Shown here: positions 47,690 through 55,385 of the stretch, piece by piece
How positions within the stretch are numbered: the first letter of the stretch is position 1
Layout: every line of letters starts with the position of its first letter
NCBI RefSeq assembly: GCF_018780105.1
Contig: NZ_JADMKC010000007.1
Location: forward strand, 1-64,000
Direction: 5' to 3'
Source of the DNA: Thiobacillus sp.
Lineage (GTDB): Bacteria; Pseudomonadota; Gammaproteobacteria; Burkholderiales; Thiobacillaceae
DNA: 64,000 nt
Made by a program: the position numbers and the translations under genes
The notes under the pieces: model-generated
Told to the model about the DNA's origin: nothing
What the model saw: only the letters and a program-made list of their open reading frames with translations
The model's database searches: none

Positions 47690-48675
47690 CACACCACGCC
47701 CGCTTTCAGGAGGTCGTGCATATTGAGTGCGCCTACCAGCTGGTGGTCGGCATCGACCACCAGCAGGCCGTTGATTTTCAGGGTTTGCATTTTCTCTACC
47801 GCCGCCACGGCGAGTTCGTCCGCGCGGATTGTTTTGGGATTCGGTGTCATCAGGTCGATCACGCGGGCTTGCTGCAGATCGAGCGCGTGTTCCAGTGCGC
47901 GGCGCAAATCGCCATCGGTGAAGACGCCCGCAACTTTGCCGGCAGCGTCGACCACGGCCGTCATGCCGAGCCCCTTTTGCGTCATTTCGAGCAGGGCGGT
48001 TTTGAGCGAGGCTTCGCGATCGATCGCCGGCAGCGCGTCGCCGGTGTGCATGACGTCGCGCACATGAATCAGCAGGCGCCGCCCGAGGCTGCCGCCCGGA
48101 TGGGTGCGGGCGAAGTCGTCGGCGGAGAAGCCGCGTGCATCGAGCAGGGCGACCGCAAGCGCGTCGCCCAGCGCGAGCGCAGCGGTGGTGCTGGCAGTGG
48201 GCGCGAGGTTGAGCGGACAGGCTTCCTTGTCGACGCTGGCATCGAGATGCACATCGGCCTCCTGCGCCATGGTCGAAGCGGGGTTGCCGGTCATGGCGAT
48301 CAGCTTGGCGCCGCGCCGTTTGATCAGCGGCACGATGCTGACGATTTCGTTGCTTTCGCCCGAGTTCGACAGCGCCAGCACCACGTCGTTGGGGGCGATC
48401 ATGCCGAGGTCGCCGTGGCTGGCTTCGCCCGGATGCATGAAAAACGCGGGGGTGCCGGTGGACGCCAGGGTGGCGGCGATCTTGCCGCCGACGTGGCCCG
48501 ACTTGCCCATGCCGGATACGACGACGCGGCCGCTGCAGGCCAGGATCAGGTTCACGGCTTCGGCAAAACCGCTGTCGAGACGGGACGACATCACACGCAA
48601 CGCGTCGGCCTCGATGTCGAGCACCTGGCGTGCAAGGGTGAGCAAATGTTCGGGGGAGTGGGCTTGGGCTCGCAT
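47689..48675 (-). CDS. kdsD: D-arabinose 5-phosphate isomerase
   Basis: Converts ribulose 5-phosphate to arabinose 5-phosphate for Kdo. The 328-residue protein has an N-terminal SIS domain (VVVSGMGKSGHVGGKIAATLASTGTPAFFMHPGEASHGDLG, about 50-90) and two C-terminal CBS domains (RDVMHTG, TDGDLRRAL, LMTPNPKT). ATG at 48675 fits the family; a frame to 48888 extends into the neighbouring promoter region. kdsD-kdsC-lptCAB is the standard operon. Confidence 0.95.
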   Translation of the reverse strand: MRAQAHSPEHLLTLARQVLDIEADALRVMSSRLDSGFAEAVNLILACSGRVVVSGMGKSGHVGGKIAATLASTGTPAFFMHPGEASHGDLGMIAPNDVVLALSNSGESNEIVSIVPLIKRRGAKLIAMTGNPASTMAQEADVHLDASVDKEACPLNLAPTASTTAALALGDALAVALLDARGFSADDFARTHPGGSLGRRLLIHVRDVMHTGDALPAIDREASLKTALLEMTQKGLGMTAVVDAAGKVAGVFTDGDLRRALEHALDLQQARVIDLMTPNPKTIRADELAVAAVEKMQTLKINGLLVVDADHQLVGALNMHDLLKAGVV

Positions 48676-48732
48676 GGTCGGCAAGTATACTAAAGCCTTC
48701 CTCGTAACCACGATCCGGCAGCCTGTTCGGCC

Positions 48733-48779
48733 CCCATCCCCCGATGTCCCGCAAGCGGGCCCCCGACTGTCGGGATGGG
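48733..48779. repeat. Nested inverted repeats in the kdsD/antiporter divergent region
   Basis: CCCATCCC (48733-48740) pairs with GGGATGGG (48772-48779). Inside lie CCCGC-AAG-CGGG-type and CCCGA-CTG-TCGGG hairpins, so the segment can fold as a multi-hairpin. It lies between kdsD and the antiporter start at 48800, and so may be a regulatory or terminator-like element for one of them. No function is assigned. Confidence 0.6.
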
Positions 48780-48799
48780 CTGAAATCCAAAAAACGCGT

Positions 48800-50770
48800 A
48801 TGCACAGCAGTCTCCAACTCGTCCTGATTTTGCTTGCCGTTGCCGTACTGGTGACGGCTGCTGCACGCGCCTTGCGCCTGCCGACCATGCTGGGCTATCT
48901 GGTGACCGGTATTGCAATCGGGCCGTTCGCGCTGGGCTGGATTCCGGAAAGCGAAGAGGCGCGTTACCTGGCTGAATTCGGCGTGGTGTTCCTGATGTTT
49001 TCCATCGGACTCGAATTCAGCCTGCCGCGCCTGACGACCATGCGCATGACGGTGTTCGGCTTTGGCGGTGCGCAGGTCGGGCTGACGATCGCGCTGGCTG
49101 CGCTGATTGCCTGGCTGCTCGATCTGCCGCTGCTGGCCGCGATTGCGCTGGGCGGCATCATCTCGATGTCGTCGACAGCGATCGTATCGAAGCTGTTGGC
49201 TGAACGGCTGGAAATCCAGACAGCGCATGGGCGCCAGATTTTTGGTGCACTGCTGTTCCAGGATCTGGCCGTGGTGCCGCTGCTGATCCTGATCCCGGCG
49301 TTTGCGCGCGAATCGGATGAAATGGCCTCGATTCTGGCGCTGGCGATACTGAAGGCGGTTCTGGTGCTGGGCTTTCTGCTGTTCGTCGGCCAGCGTGTCA
49401 TGCGCCCGTGGTTTCAGTGGGTTGCGTCGCGCAAATCGCCCGAACTGTTCACGCTGAACCTCCTGTTTTTCACCCTCGGCCTGGCTTTCATGACCGAGAC
49501 CGCCGGCCTGTCGCTGGCGCTGGGCGCGTTTCTGGCGGGCATGCTGATCTCCGAAACGGAATACCGCTACCAGGTGGAAGACGACATCAAGCCCTTCCGT
49601 GACGTCCTGCTGGGGCTGTTCTTCGTCACCATCGGCATGCGGCTCGATCTGATGCTGATCGCAGCGAACTGGGGCGACGTGTTGCTGCTGGTGGCGGCAA
49701 TCATGATCGGCAAGGCTGCATTGGTGGCGGGACTGGGCATGGCTTTCGGCAGCACCCGCCCCACGGCCGTCCGTACCGCGCTGGGGCTGGCGCAGGCGGG
49801 CGAATTCGGTTTCGTGTTGCTGGCGCAGGCCGCCGACCTGAAACTGCTGGGCAGCGAAATCACCCAGCCGGTTCTGGCAGCCATGGTGCTGTCGATGCTG
49901 ATCGCGCCGCTGGTGATCAACCACATGGACGTTCTGACGCGGCTGATCGCCGGCAACGAATGGGCTGGGCGGGCCAAGGAAGTACACGACATCGCAGTCA
50001 AGACCTTCGGCAAATCCCGGCACGTCATCGTTTGCGGCTATGGCCGCAGTGGACAGAACCTGGCGCGTCTGCTGGAGGCCGAGGACATCAGTTTCGTCGC
50101 GCTCGATGCCGACCTTGAACGCATCCGCGCCGTGGCCGCGTCGGGCGCATCCGTGGTGTACGGCGATGCGAGCCGGCGCGAAGTGCTGGTGGCGGCAGGG
50201 TTGTCGCGCGCGCAGGCCATCGTCGTCACCTATTCCGATCTGCCCTCCAGCATGGCCATCCTGCGGCATGTGCGCGAACTGCGGCCGGAACTGCCGGTGG
50301 TGGTGCGCACCATGGACGATGCGCATATCGATGCGCTGAAGGAAGCCGGCGCCACCGAAGTGGTGTCGGAAGTGATGGAAGGCTCGCTGATGCTGGCGTC
50401 GCATGCCCTGATGCTGCTGGGCGTGCCGCTGTCGCAGGTGCTGAAGCGCATCCGCATGGTGCGCGAATCACGCTACGCTATGATGCGCGGCTTTTTTCGC
50501 GGCGCATCGGACGCCGACAGCACACTGGATCAGGAAAGCCAGCCGCGCCTGCATACCGTTCTGGTTACTCAAGGCGCCGCAGCCGTGGGACGCAGCCTGG
50601 CAGAACTGATGCTGGATGAATTGCTGGTGGAGGTAGTAGCGATTCGCCGCCAGGGCATCAAGGGCGTGGACCCCCAGCCCGAGACGGAAGTGCGGGTGGG
50701 CGATGTGCTGATGCTGCGCGGCGCCGCCGATGGGCTGGCGGCGGCGGAGTTCAGGGTGCTGCAGGGGTGA
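48800..50770 (+). CDS. Cation:proton antiporter-2 family protein, KefB/KefC/YbaL-like
   Basis: A 656-residue protein with an N-terminal domain of about 12 membrane helices (LPTMLGYLVTGIAIGP, FLMFSIGLEFSLPRL, GGIISMSSTAIVSKLLAER) and a cytoplasmic RCK domain of about residues 400-530 with the nucleotide site VIVCGYGRSGQNLARLLEAEDISFVALDAD. A second TrkA-C-like region (GRSLAELMLDELLVEVVAIRRQG) ends the protein. It likely exchanges K+ or Na+ for protons. No ancillary KefF/G is next to it. True ATG at 48800; upstream frame is antisense kdsD. Confidence 0.9.
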   Translation: MHSSLQLVLILLAVAVLVTAAARALRLPTMLGYLVTGIAIGPFALGWIPESEEARYLAEFGVVFLMFSIGLEFSLPRLTTMRMTVFGFGGAQVGLTIALAALIAWLLDLPLLAAIALGGIISMSSTAIVSKLLAERLEIQTAHGRQIFGALLFQDLAVVPLLILIPAFARESDEMASILALAILKAVLVLGFLLFVGQRVMRPWFQWVASRKSPELFTLNLLFFTLGLAFMTETAGLSLALGAFLAGMLISETEYRYQVEDDIKPFRDVLLGLFFVTIGMRLDLMLIAANWGDVLLLVAAIMIGKAALVAGLGMAFGSTRPTAVRTALGLAQAGEFGFVLLAQAADLKLLGSEITQPVLAAMVLSMLIAPLVINHMDVLTRLIAGNEWAGRAKEVHDIAVKTFGKSRHVIVCGYGRSGQNLARLLEAEDISFVALDADLERIRAVAASGASVVYGDASRREVLVAAGLSRAQAIVVTYSDLPSSMAILRHVRELRPELPVVVRTMDDAHIDALKEAGATEVVSEVMEGSLMLASHALMLLGVPLSQVLKRIRMVRESRYAMMRGFFRGASDADSTLDQESQPRLHTVLVTQGAAAVGRSLAELMLDELLVEVVAIRRQGIKGVDPQPETEVRVGDVLMLRGAADGLAAAEFRVLQG

Positions 50771-50800
50771 TGTGTTCAGCACGAACAGTGCGATAGGGAC

Positions 50801-50825
50801 AAGAAAAAGCCCGCCGAAGCGGGCT
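50801..50825 (-). terminator. Intrinsic terminator of the prepilin gene
   Basis: AAGCCCGC (50806-50813) and GCGGGCTT (50818-50825) form an 8-bp stem with a UUCG loop on the minus strand, followed by TTTC. It lies 20 bases beyond the stop of the prepilin gene and 36 bases after the antiporter stop. Confidence 0.8.
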
Positions 50826-50845
50826 TGGGTCATGCGATGGGAGAA

Positions 50846-51493
50846 TTAAATTCCCATGCAAACAGTGTAGTTTGTGGTGTCAACGATAGACGCGGTTGCA
50901 ATGCTTGCTGGGAGCGCGGTTCCCGCCATCATGGAACCAGACGCTGTATTGCCGTCGTCTAGTTGAGCGTCGAGCTGCTTAGCGAACTTCCCGGATATTC
51001 CACTAGAACAAATGAAATAGGTGCCGCCAGTCATGCCGGTAAATGGCGCGGCGCTCTGAATGCCGATGGGGCTCCCAACAGCGTTTACAGGCCGATAATC
51101 AAGTGCGGTTTGGTCGGTTGGTCCGGGCGCTAAGCCGGCTAAACGCACATGTTGCCAAAATAGGAAGGACTCATCAGTGTCAGTTGTGCTGTCCCAGGCG
51201 CCCTCAATCCGTCCGTTCCCCAGTGTGCCGCCAGTGCTTGCATTGTCAGCGTTGGCCATGTGCGTACTTGCCGCAATATCGTCGCCTGGTAGTGCCTTAA
51301 ATTTGTCCTGATAGCCGTAAATGAATACTGGAATGTTGCGGAAATCGGAGGCGAGATTCTTCACCCGAGCATTGTTGATCAGCTCCTGCCCCTTCAAAAT
51401 GCCACCCAGCAACAGGCCGATGATGACCAGCACAATGGCGATTTCGATCAGCGTGAAACCCGACTGGCGTCGTTTGATTTGGGGGTGAGTCAT
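50846..51493 (-). CDS. Type IV prepilin-like protein
   Basis: A 215-residue prepilin with a short positive leader and the type IV cleavage site G^FTLIEIA (residues 12-18), Glu5 of the mature pilin present, and a hydrophobic helix AIVLVIIGLLLGGI. The following GQELINNARVKNLASDFRNIPVFIYGYQDKFKALPGDD pattern is common in MSHA-like and other betaproteobacterial pilins. Two late Cys (ICSSG, TVCMG) could form a disulfide. A perfect sigma-54 site precedes it; it stands apart from the msh-type operon. Confidence 0.85.
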   Translation of the reverse strand: MTHPQIKRRQSGFTLIEIAIVLVIIGLLLGGILKGQELINNARVKNLASDFRNIPVFIYGYQDKFKALPGDDIAASTHMANADNASTGGTLGNGRIEGAWDSTTDTDESFLFWQHVRLAGLAPGPTDQTALDYRPVNAVGSPIGIQSAAPFTGMTGGTYFICSSGISGKFAKQLDAQLDDGNTASGSMMAGTALPASIATASIVDTTNYTVCMGI

Positions 51494-51531
51494 TGCGAAG
51501 CGCTCCGTTTATTATGGCTTGCTGAATATTT

Positions 51532-51547
51532 TGCAAAACTCGTGCCA
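51532..51547 (-). promoter_or_regulatory. Sigma-54 (-24/-12) promoter of the prepilin gene
   Basis: On the minus strand the bases read TGGCACG-AGTT-TTGCA, an exact match to the sigma-54 consensus (TGGCACG-N4-TTGCA) with GG and GC 10 bases apart. Transcription would start near 51520, leaving about 27 bases of leader before the prepilin ATG at 51493. Upstream activator binding is not visible by eye. Confidence 0.88.
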
Positions 51548-51581
51548 GGGAGGGTCTGTTTTTAGGCTTATGTTTTTAAAG

Positions 51582-51601
51582 AAAAAACCCACAAAATGTG
51601 G
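51582..51601 (-). terminator. Terminator-like hairpin upstream of the prepilin promoter
   Basis: On the minus strand CCACA-TTT-TGTGG is followed by GTTTTTTC. The stem is short (5 bp) but the T-run is good. It could stop read-through from the msh operon, ending 1.9 kb upstream, before it reaches the prepilin promoter. The rest of 51494-51765 holds only this and the sigma-54 site. Confidence 0.35.
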
Positions 51602-51765
51602 CCGGTCGAGCAAGGCGGTTTGACGAAAACACGACACCCCCGCCGGGTTTCCGTCAAATTCGCGTGGCGCTGGTTGGAGGCCTGCTCCATTTCGCCGCAG
51701 CAATGCCGTAACAGTGGGATGTCGCAAATGTCCTTAACCGCCTTGTTTTCTTTGACCTGTTTTTC

Positions 51766-53505
51766 ATGACTGAATCGATTGAATTGCCGCCGCGCCAGGC
51801 CTGGCTGACCTCGCTGACCTCCCTCTTCACGCGGGTGGCGCCTGGGCGCTGGCTGGCGCTGATGCTGCTGGCCTTGCACGCGGCGGTGGTGTTCGATGCT
51901 GACGTGGCACTGACGCGGGCATTCCTGCTCGCGCATTACGGTTTGTTTCTGCTGTGGCAACCGCTGGTGCGCAGCGAAACGCGCATCGAGCCGCGGCTGG
52001 CGCTGCCTGTTTTTGCCATGGCCGCGATGCTGGTGTTGCTGGATGGCAGCTGGGTGATGGCCTTGTGGCTGGCAATTCTGGCGGGGCTGGTGGGCGCGGT
52101 GGCCACTTCGCAAAACGAACGCGGGCCGCGCTGGGCGTATCTGCTGGCGCTGGCGTACCTGCTGGCGCTGTTGCTGGCCTGGGTGTTGCCGCAAAGTCTG
52201 GGCGGTGCCGCAGCCTTGCCCGAGGGCTTTCAGGATGCGGTGCGCTTCGGCCTGCCGCTGTTGCCGCTGGCGATCCTGTTTTTGCCCGCCAGCCGCCAGC
52301 GCAGCACCTCGTCCACGCTCGATTTCATTTACGGCTTGATGCTGTCGCTGCTGATCATGGTGATGGCACTGGGCGTATTTGCCGTGGTGGCGGTGGCCAA
52401 GGTGAGTTATGCCTGGGCGCTGGTGCAGACGCTGCTGGGGATGGCGGCGCTGCTGCTGGTGCTGTCGTGGCTGTGGAATCCGCGCGCCGGGTTCAGCGGG
52501 CTGGGGCAGGTGACCTCGCGCTATCTGCTGTCGGTGGGGCTGCCGTTCGAAGGCTGGGCGCAACGGCTGGCCACGCGCGCCGAGCGCGAACGCGATCCTG
52601 AATCCTTCGTGCGCGACGCGCTGGCCGACCTGCAGGAACTGACCTGGATCCGCGGTGGGCACTGGCAGGCGGCGCGCGGCGAGGGCACGTTCGGCGAGCC
52701 GGCCGAACACAGCGTGAGCCATGCGTTTCATGGGCTGGCGCTGACCTGGCAGTCGCAGCGTCCGCTGACCCCCGCGCTGGCCCTGCATGTACGGCTGCTG
52801 TCGCAGTTGCTGGGCTATTTTTACGCGGCCAAGGTACGCGAACAGACCCTGCGCGAACAGGCCTACAGCCAGGCGATCCACGACACCGGCGCGCGGCTGA
52901 CGCACGATGTGAAGAACATTCTGCAATCGATGAAAACCCTGCTCGCGGCGGCCGACATGTCGACCCCCGAAGACAGCGATCGCCTGCTGGCGCTGATGAA
53001 ACGCCAGCTGCCGCAGCTGGCGGCGCGGCTGTCGCAGACCGTCGACAAACTCAAGCAGCCCAACGAAATGGACGTGGCGCAGCAGCCGGCGCAGAACTGG
53101 TGGAGTGCATTGCAACTTCGCTATGAGCACGACGACGTGCAATTTTTTGCCGACGCGCTCGACGACACGCCTTTGCCGCAGGATCTGTTCGACAGTGTGG
53201 TGGACAACCTGCTGACCAATGCGCTGCGCAAACGCCAGACCGAGCCCGGCGTGGCAGTGGAGGTACGGCTGGGGTTGCATCCGCTGGTGAGCCTGACGGT
53301 GACGGACAGTGGCGTGGCCGCGCCCGAGCATGTGGCGCGCAACCTGTTCATGAGTCCGGTGGCGTCGGATTTCGGCCTCGGAGTTGGCTTGTATCAGGCG
53401 GCGCGGCAGGCGGCGCGGGTCGGCTATCGGCTGGAGTTGACGGACAACGAGGCGGGGCGGGTGAGCTTTTGCCTGCAGGCTACGGAGAACAGCTCGAACC
53501 CGTAG
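51766..53505 (+). CDS. Membrane sensor histidine kinase
   Basis: A 579-residue kinase with about seven to eight N-terminal membrane helices (to about residue 245), a cytoplasmic linker, a phosphoacceptor box IHDTGARLTHDVKN (His380) and a C-terminal HATPase domain (VVDNLLTNALRKRQ N-box, TDSGVAAPEH and the DFGLGVGLYQAARQ G-box). The HDVKN box resembles PrsK-type kinases. No response regulator gene is adjacent. It is divergent from the sigma-54-driven prepilin gene and overlaps the pilin-like gene at 53480 by 26 bases. Confidence 0.88.
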   Translation: MTESIELPPRQAWLTSLTSLFTRVAPGRWLALMLLALHAAVVFDADVALTRAFLLAHYGLFLLWQPLVRSETRIEPRLALPVFAMAAMLVLLDGSWVMALWLAILAGLVGAVATSQNERGPRWAYLLALAYLLALLLAWVLPQSLGGAAALPEGFQDAVRFGLPLLPLAILFLPASRQRSTSSTLDFIYGLMLSLLIMVMALGVFAVVAVAKVSYAWALVQTLLGMAALLLVLSWLWNPRAGFSGLGQVTSRYLLSVGLPFEGWAQRLATRAERERDPESFVRDALADLQELTWIRGGHWQAARGEGTFGEPAEHSVSHAFHGLALTWQSQRPLTPALALHVRLLSQLLGYFYAAKVREQTLREQAYSQAIHDTGARLTHDVKNILQSMKTLLAAADMSTPEDSDRLLALMKRQLPQLAARLSQTVDKLKQPNEMDVAQQPAQNWWSALQLRYEHDDVQFFADALDDTPLPQDLFDSVVDNLLTNALRKRQTEPGVAVEVRLGLHPLVSLTVTDSGVAAPEHVARNLFMSPVASDFGLGVGLYQAARQAARVGYRLELTDNEAGRVSFCLQATENSSNP

Positions 53506-54331
53506 GGCAGACACGCGCTTTAAGCAGGCTGTCTGAAACCCAAACAAGCAAATCGTCGAATTCGCCGCCCGGACCGCCGACCTGGGTGGGGATGCGACTT
53601 ACATACGTGGAGTCTGGGGGGATTTCTTTGTTTTCCAGTTCGTCGGCGCCCGTTGGCGCGGCCAGCGTGTTGCCGTTGACATTGAGCGCGCCCCAGCCGT
53701 TAGGACCGAATGAAGCCAGAACAAATACAACATTCGCTGCGACATCCGGGGTGGCGCAGCTGTGCGTGCTGCAGATCTGCAAGGGATCGTCCAGCGCGGT
53801 GCTGGTTGAAAACCCTCTATATTTGTGCGAATAAGTGGTGTTGACTGCGTAGAGCAAGCGATTGCCCCATGCATCCTGCTGCGCAACGCCCAGAGTGACC
53901 CACGGTAGATAGCCGTGGGATAGCCCGCTACCGACAACTTGTTCTTCGCAGGCGCCACTGGCGAAATTCCGGTCTTCGTTTCCGTTGGTAGTGCCGGAGG
54001 TGTCAGGGCAAGGTAAATACGCGTGTTGAAGTGTGACACCGGCCAAACTGGAGTCGTTGGCGGGGCAGGTTGATGTGCATGTGGTTGGTGATGGTGTCGG
54101 TGTGGCTGGTATCAGTGTGCCGGTGGCGTCATAGACACAACTACATGAGTGGGACATGGCATAGCCCACAATGGCTTCCCGCGCTTCTTCCATGATTTTT
54201 TTGGTTTCCGCAATCCGCCGCGCCTGGATCTGCGCCGACAACGGCACCGCCAGCCCGCCGATCAGGATGGTGATGATGATCAGCACGATGGCCATCTCGA
54301 TCAGGGTGAAGCCGCGCGTGGTCTTGATCAT
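53480..54331 (-). CDS. Type IV prepilin-like protein (msh-type operon)
   Basis: A 283-residue prepilin, with the leader MIKTTRG^FTLIEMA and helix AIVLIIITILIGGLAVPL, then an extracytoplasmic domain with several Cys pairs (SCSCVYD, TCTSTC). Probably a minor or major MSHA-type pilin, being the last gene of the operon and adjacent to the kinase. The ATG at 54331 overlaps the next-upstream gene by 4 bases; the frame is open further upstream. Confidence 0.85.
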   Translation of the reverse strand: MIKTTRGFTLIEMAIVLIIITILIGGLAVPLSAQIQARRIAETKKIMEEAREAIVGYAMSHSCSCVYDATGTLIPATPTPSPTTCTSTCPANDSSLAGVTLQHAYLPCPDTSGTTNGNEDRNFASGACEEQVVGSGLSHGYLPWVTLGVAQQDAWGNRLLYAVNTTYSHKYRGFSTSTALDDPLQICSTHSCATPDVAANVVFVLASFGPNGWGALNVNGNTLAAPTGADELENKEIPPDSTYVSRIPTQVGGPGGEFDDLLVWVSDSLLKARVCPTGSSCSP

Positions 54332-54759
54332 GGCGTGGGTTCCTTTTCGGTGTCCGTGTCGGGCTGGGGACGCTGCACCTGATACGGTTCGTACAGTTTG
54401 CCGTTGGCGCGGATCTGCCCCGGCTTCATGTTGGCGATGCCGGCGGTGCCGGCCTGCACCTTGCCATCGACCCAGCGCGTGGTTTTGCCGTCGGAGCGGA
54501 TCAGCACGCCGTCGAATTGGACCGGTGCGGGCGGCGCATCCAGCTCGCCCGGCAGTCCCGGCTGCAAACGGGCGGCCGACGGCCGGGCACGACCGGCCTG
54601 CATTTCGGCGCGTTGCGCCGGGGTGAAAAACAGGCGTTCGAGTTCGGCAGCCTGAGCGTCTGCCGCGCCCAGCGGGAGCGGCGTCAGCCAAGCAATCGTC
54701 AGGCTGCGCAGAATGAACCGGGCCGGCAGGTTCTTGCGTTTGCGGTCGGGCGTCTTCAT
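54328..54759 (-). CDS. MshK-like pilus biogenesis protein
   Basis: A 143-residue protein with an N-terminal signal-like segment (ILRSLTIAWLTPLPLGAADAQA, residues 17-38) then LERLFFTPAQRAEMQAGRA and a small beta-rich part ending in GIANMKPGQIRANGKLYEPYQV. Position between MshJ- and prepilin-like genes and size match MshK, which is poorly conserved. Function by position only. ATG at 54759; it overlaps the next gene by 4 bases on each side. Confidence 0.65.
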   Translation of the reverse strand: MKTPDRKRKNLPARFILRSLTIAWLTPLPLGAADAQAAELERLFFTPAQRAEMQAGRARPSAARLQPGLPGELDAPPAPVQFDGVLIRSDGKTTRWVDGKVQAGTAGIANMKPGQIRANGKLYEPYQVQRPQPDTDTEKEPTP

Positions 54760-55385
54760 GGCGCGGGGTTTCCGTCGGGTGGATTGGCGTTGGCGGGTGC
54801 GGTTTTTTCGGCCACGGTGAACCACAGCAGATCGCATTCCGCGCTGAGTTGGGGTGCGCGGCCTGCGCCTGCGTACGCTTCGTTGATGCGCGACAAGCGG
54901 CAGCCCTGCACGCGAAACACGCCCGGCGCGCGTGCCTTCAGCGCGTCCAGAAAACGGCTGAGGTCGGTTTCCAGCAACAGCGGCAGGGTCAGTGTCATCA
55001 CGGTCTGGCCGAGCGGCAGGCCCTGGGCCAGCGCGGCGGGCGAAGCGGTGCGCGGCGTCAGCCGGTAATCGAGGCCGTAGAGTCCGGCGTCGCGGTTGGC
55101 GTGTTGCGCGGCCTCGATCCAGGCCAGGCGGTCTTCGGTGCCGACGAATCCACGCTCGACCAGGGCCTGGTAGGCGGTCAGATGGGTGGCGATCAGCCGC
55201 TCCTGCTGGCGGCTGTGATCGAGCTGCTGGCGCGCGGCATTGAGGGCGCTTTGCTGCTGCAACAGGGCCGACTCGGCCTGGCGCGATTGGGCCTGGGTCC
55301 AGGCGATGCCGACGATCGCCAGCAGCAGGACGGCCAGCAGAAGCAGCAGCGGCAGTTTGAGCGCGGGAACAGGCGGGCGTTTCAC
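54756..55385 (-). CDS. MshJ/PilO-like pilus biogenesis protein
   Basis: A 209-residue protein with one N-terminal membrane helix (LPLLLLLAVLLLAIVGIAW, residues 12-30), a Gln/Ala-rich coiled coil (QSRQAESALLQQQSALNAARQQLDHSRQQERL) and a small C-terminal domain of PilO/GspM type. It would pair with the MshI-like protein in the inner-membrane platform. Coupled by 4-base overlaps to its neighbours. Confidence 0.75.
   Translation of the reverse strand: MKRPPVPALKLPLLLLLAVLLLAIVGIAWTQAQSRQAESALLQQQSALNAARQQLDHSRQQERLIATHLTAYQALVERGFVGTEDRLAWIEAAQHANRDAGLYGLDYRLTPRTASPAALAQGLPLGQTVMTLTLPLLLETDLSRFLDALKARAPGVFRVQGCRLSRINEAYAGAGRAPQLSAECDLLWFTVAEKTAPANANPPDGNPAP

Noticed and set aside
47147-50404. 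Very long antisense reading frames such as this one (and 34119-36431, 51568-53547, 22932-24644, 19859-21664, 27593-29536)
   Set aside because: They lie opposite clear genes, are rich in Arg, Gly, His and Gln, and have no family motif except where they share the true gene's frame. GC-rich third positions keep antisense frames open.
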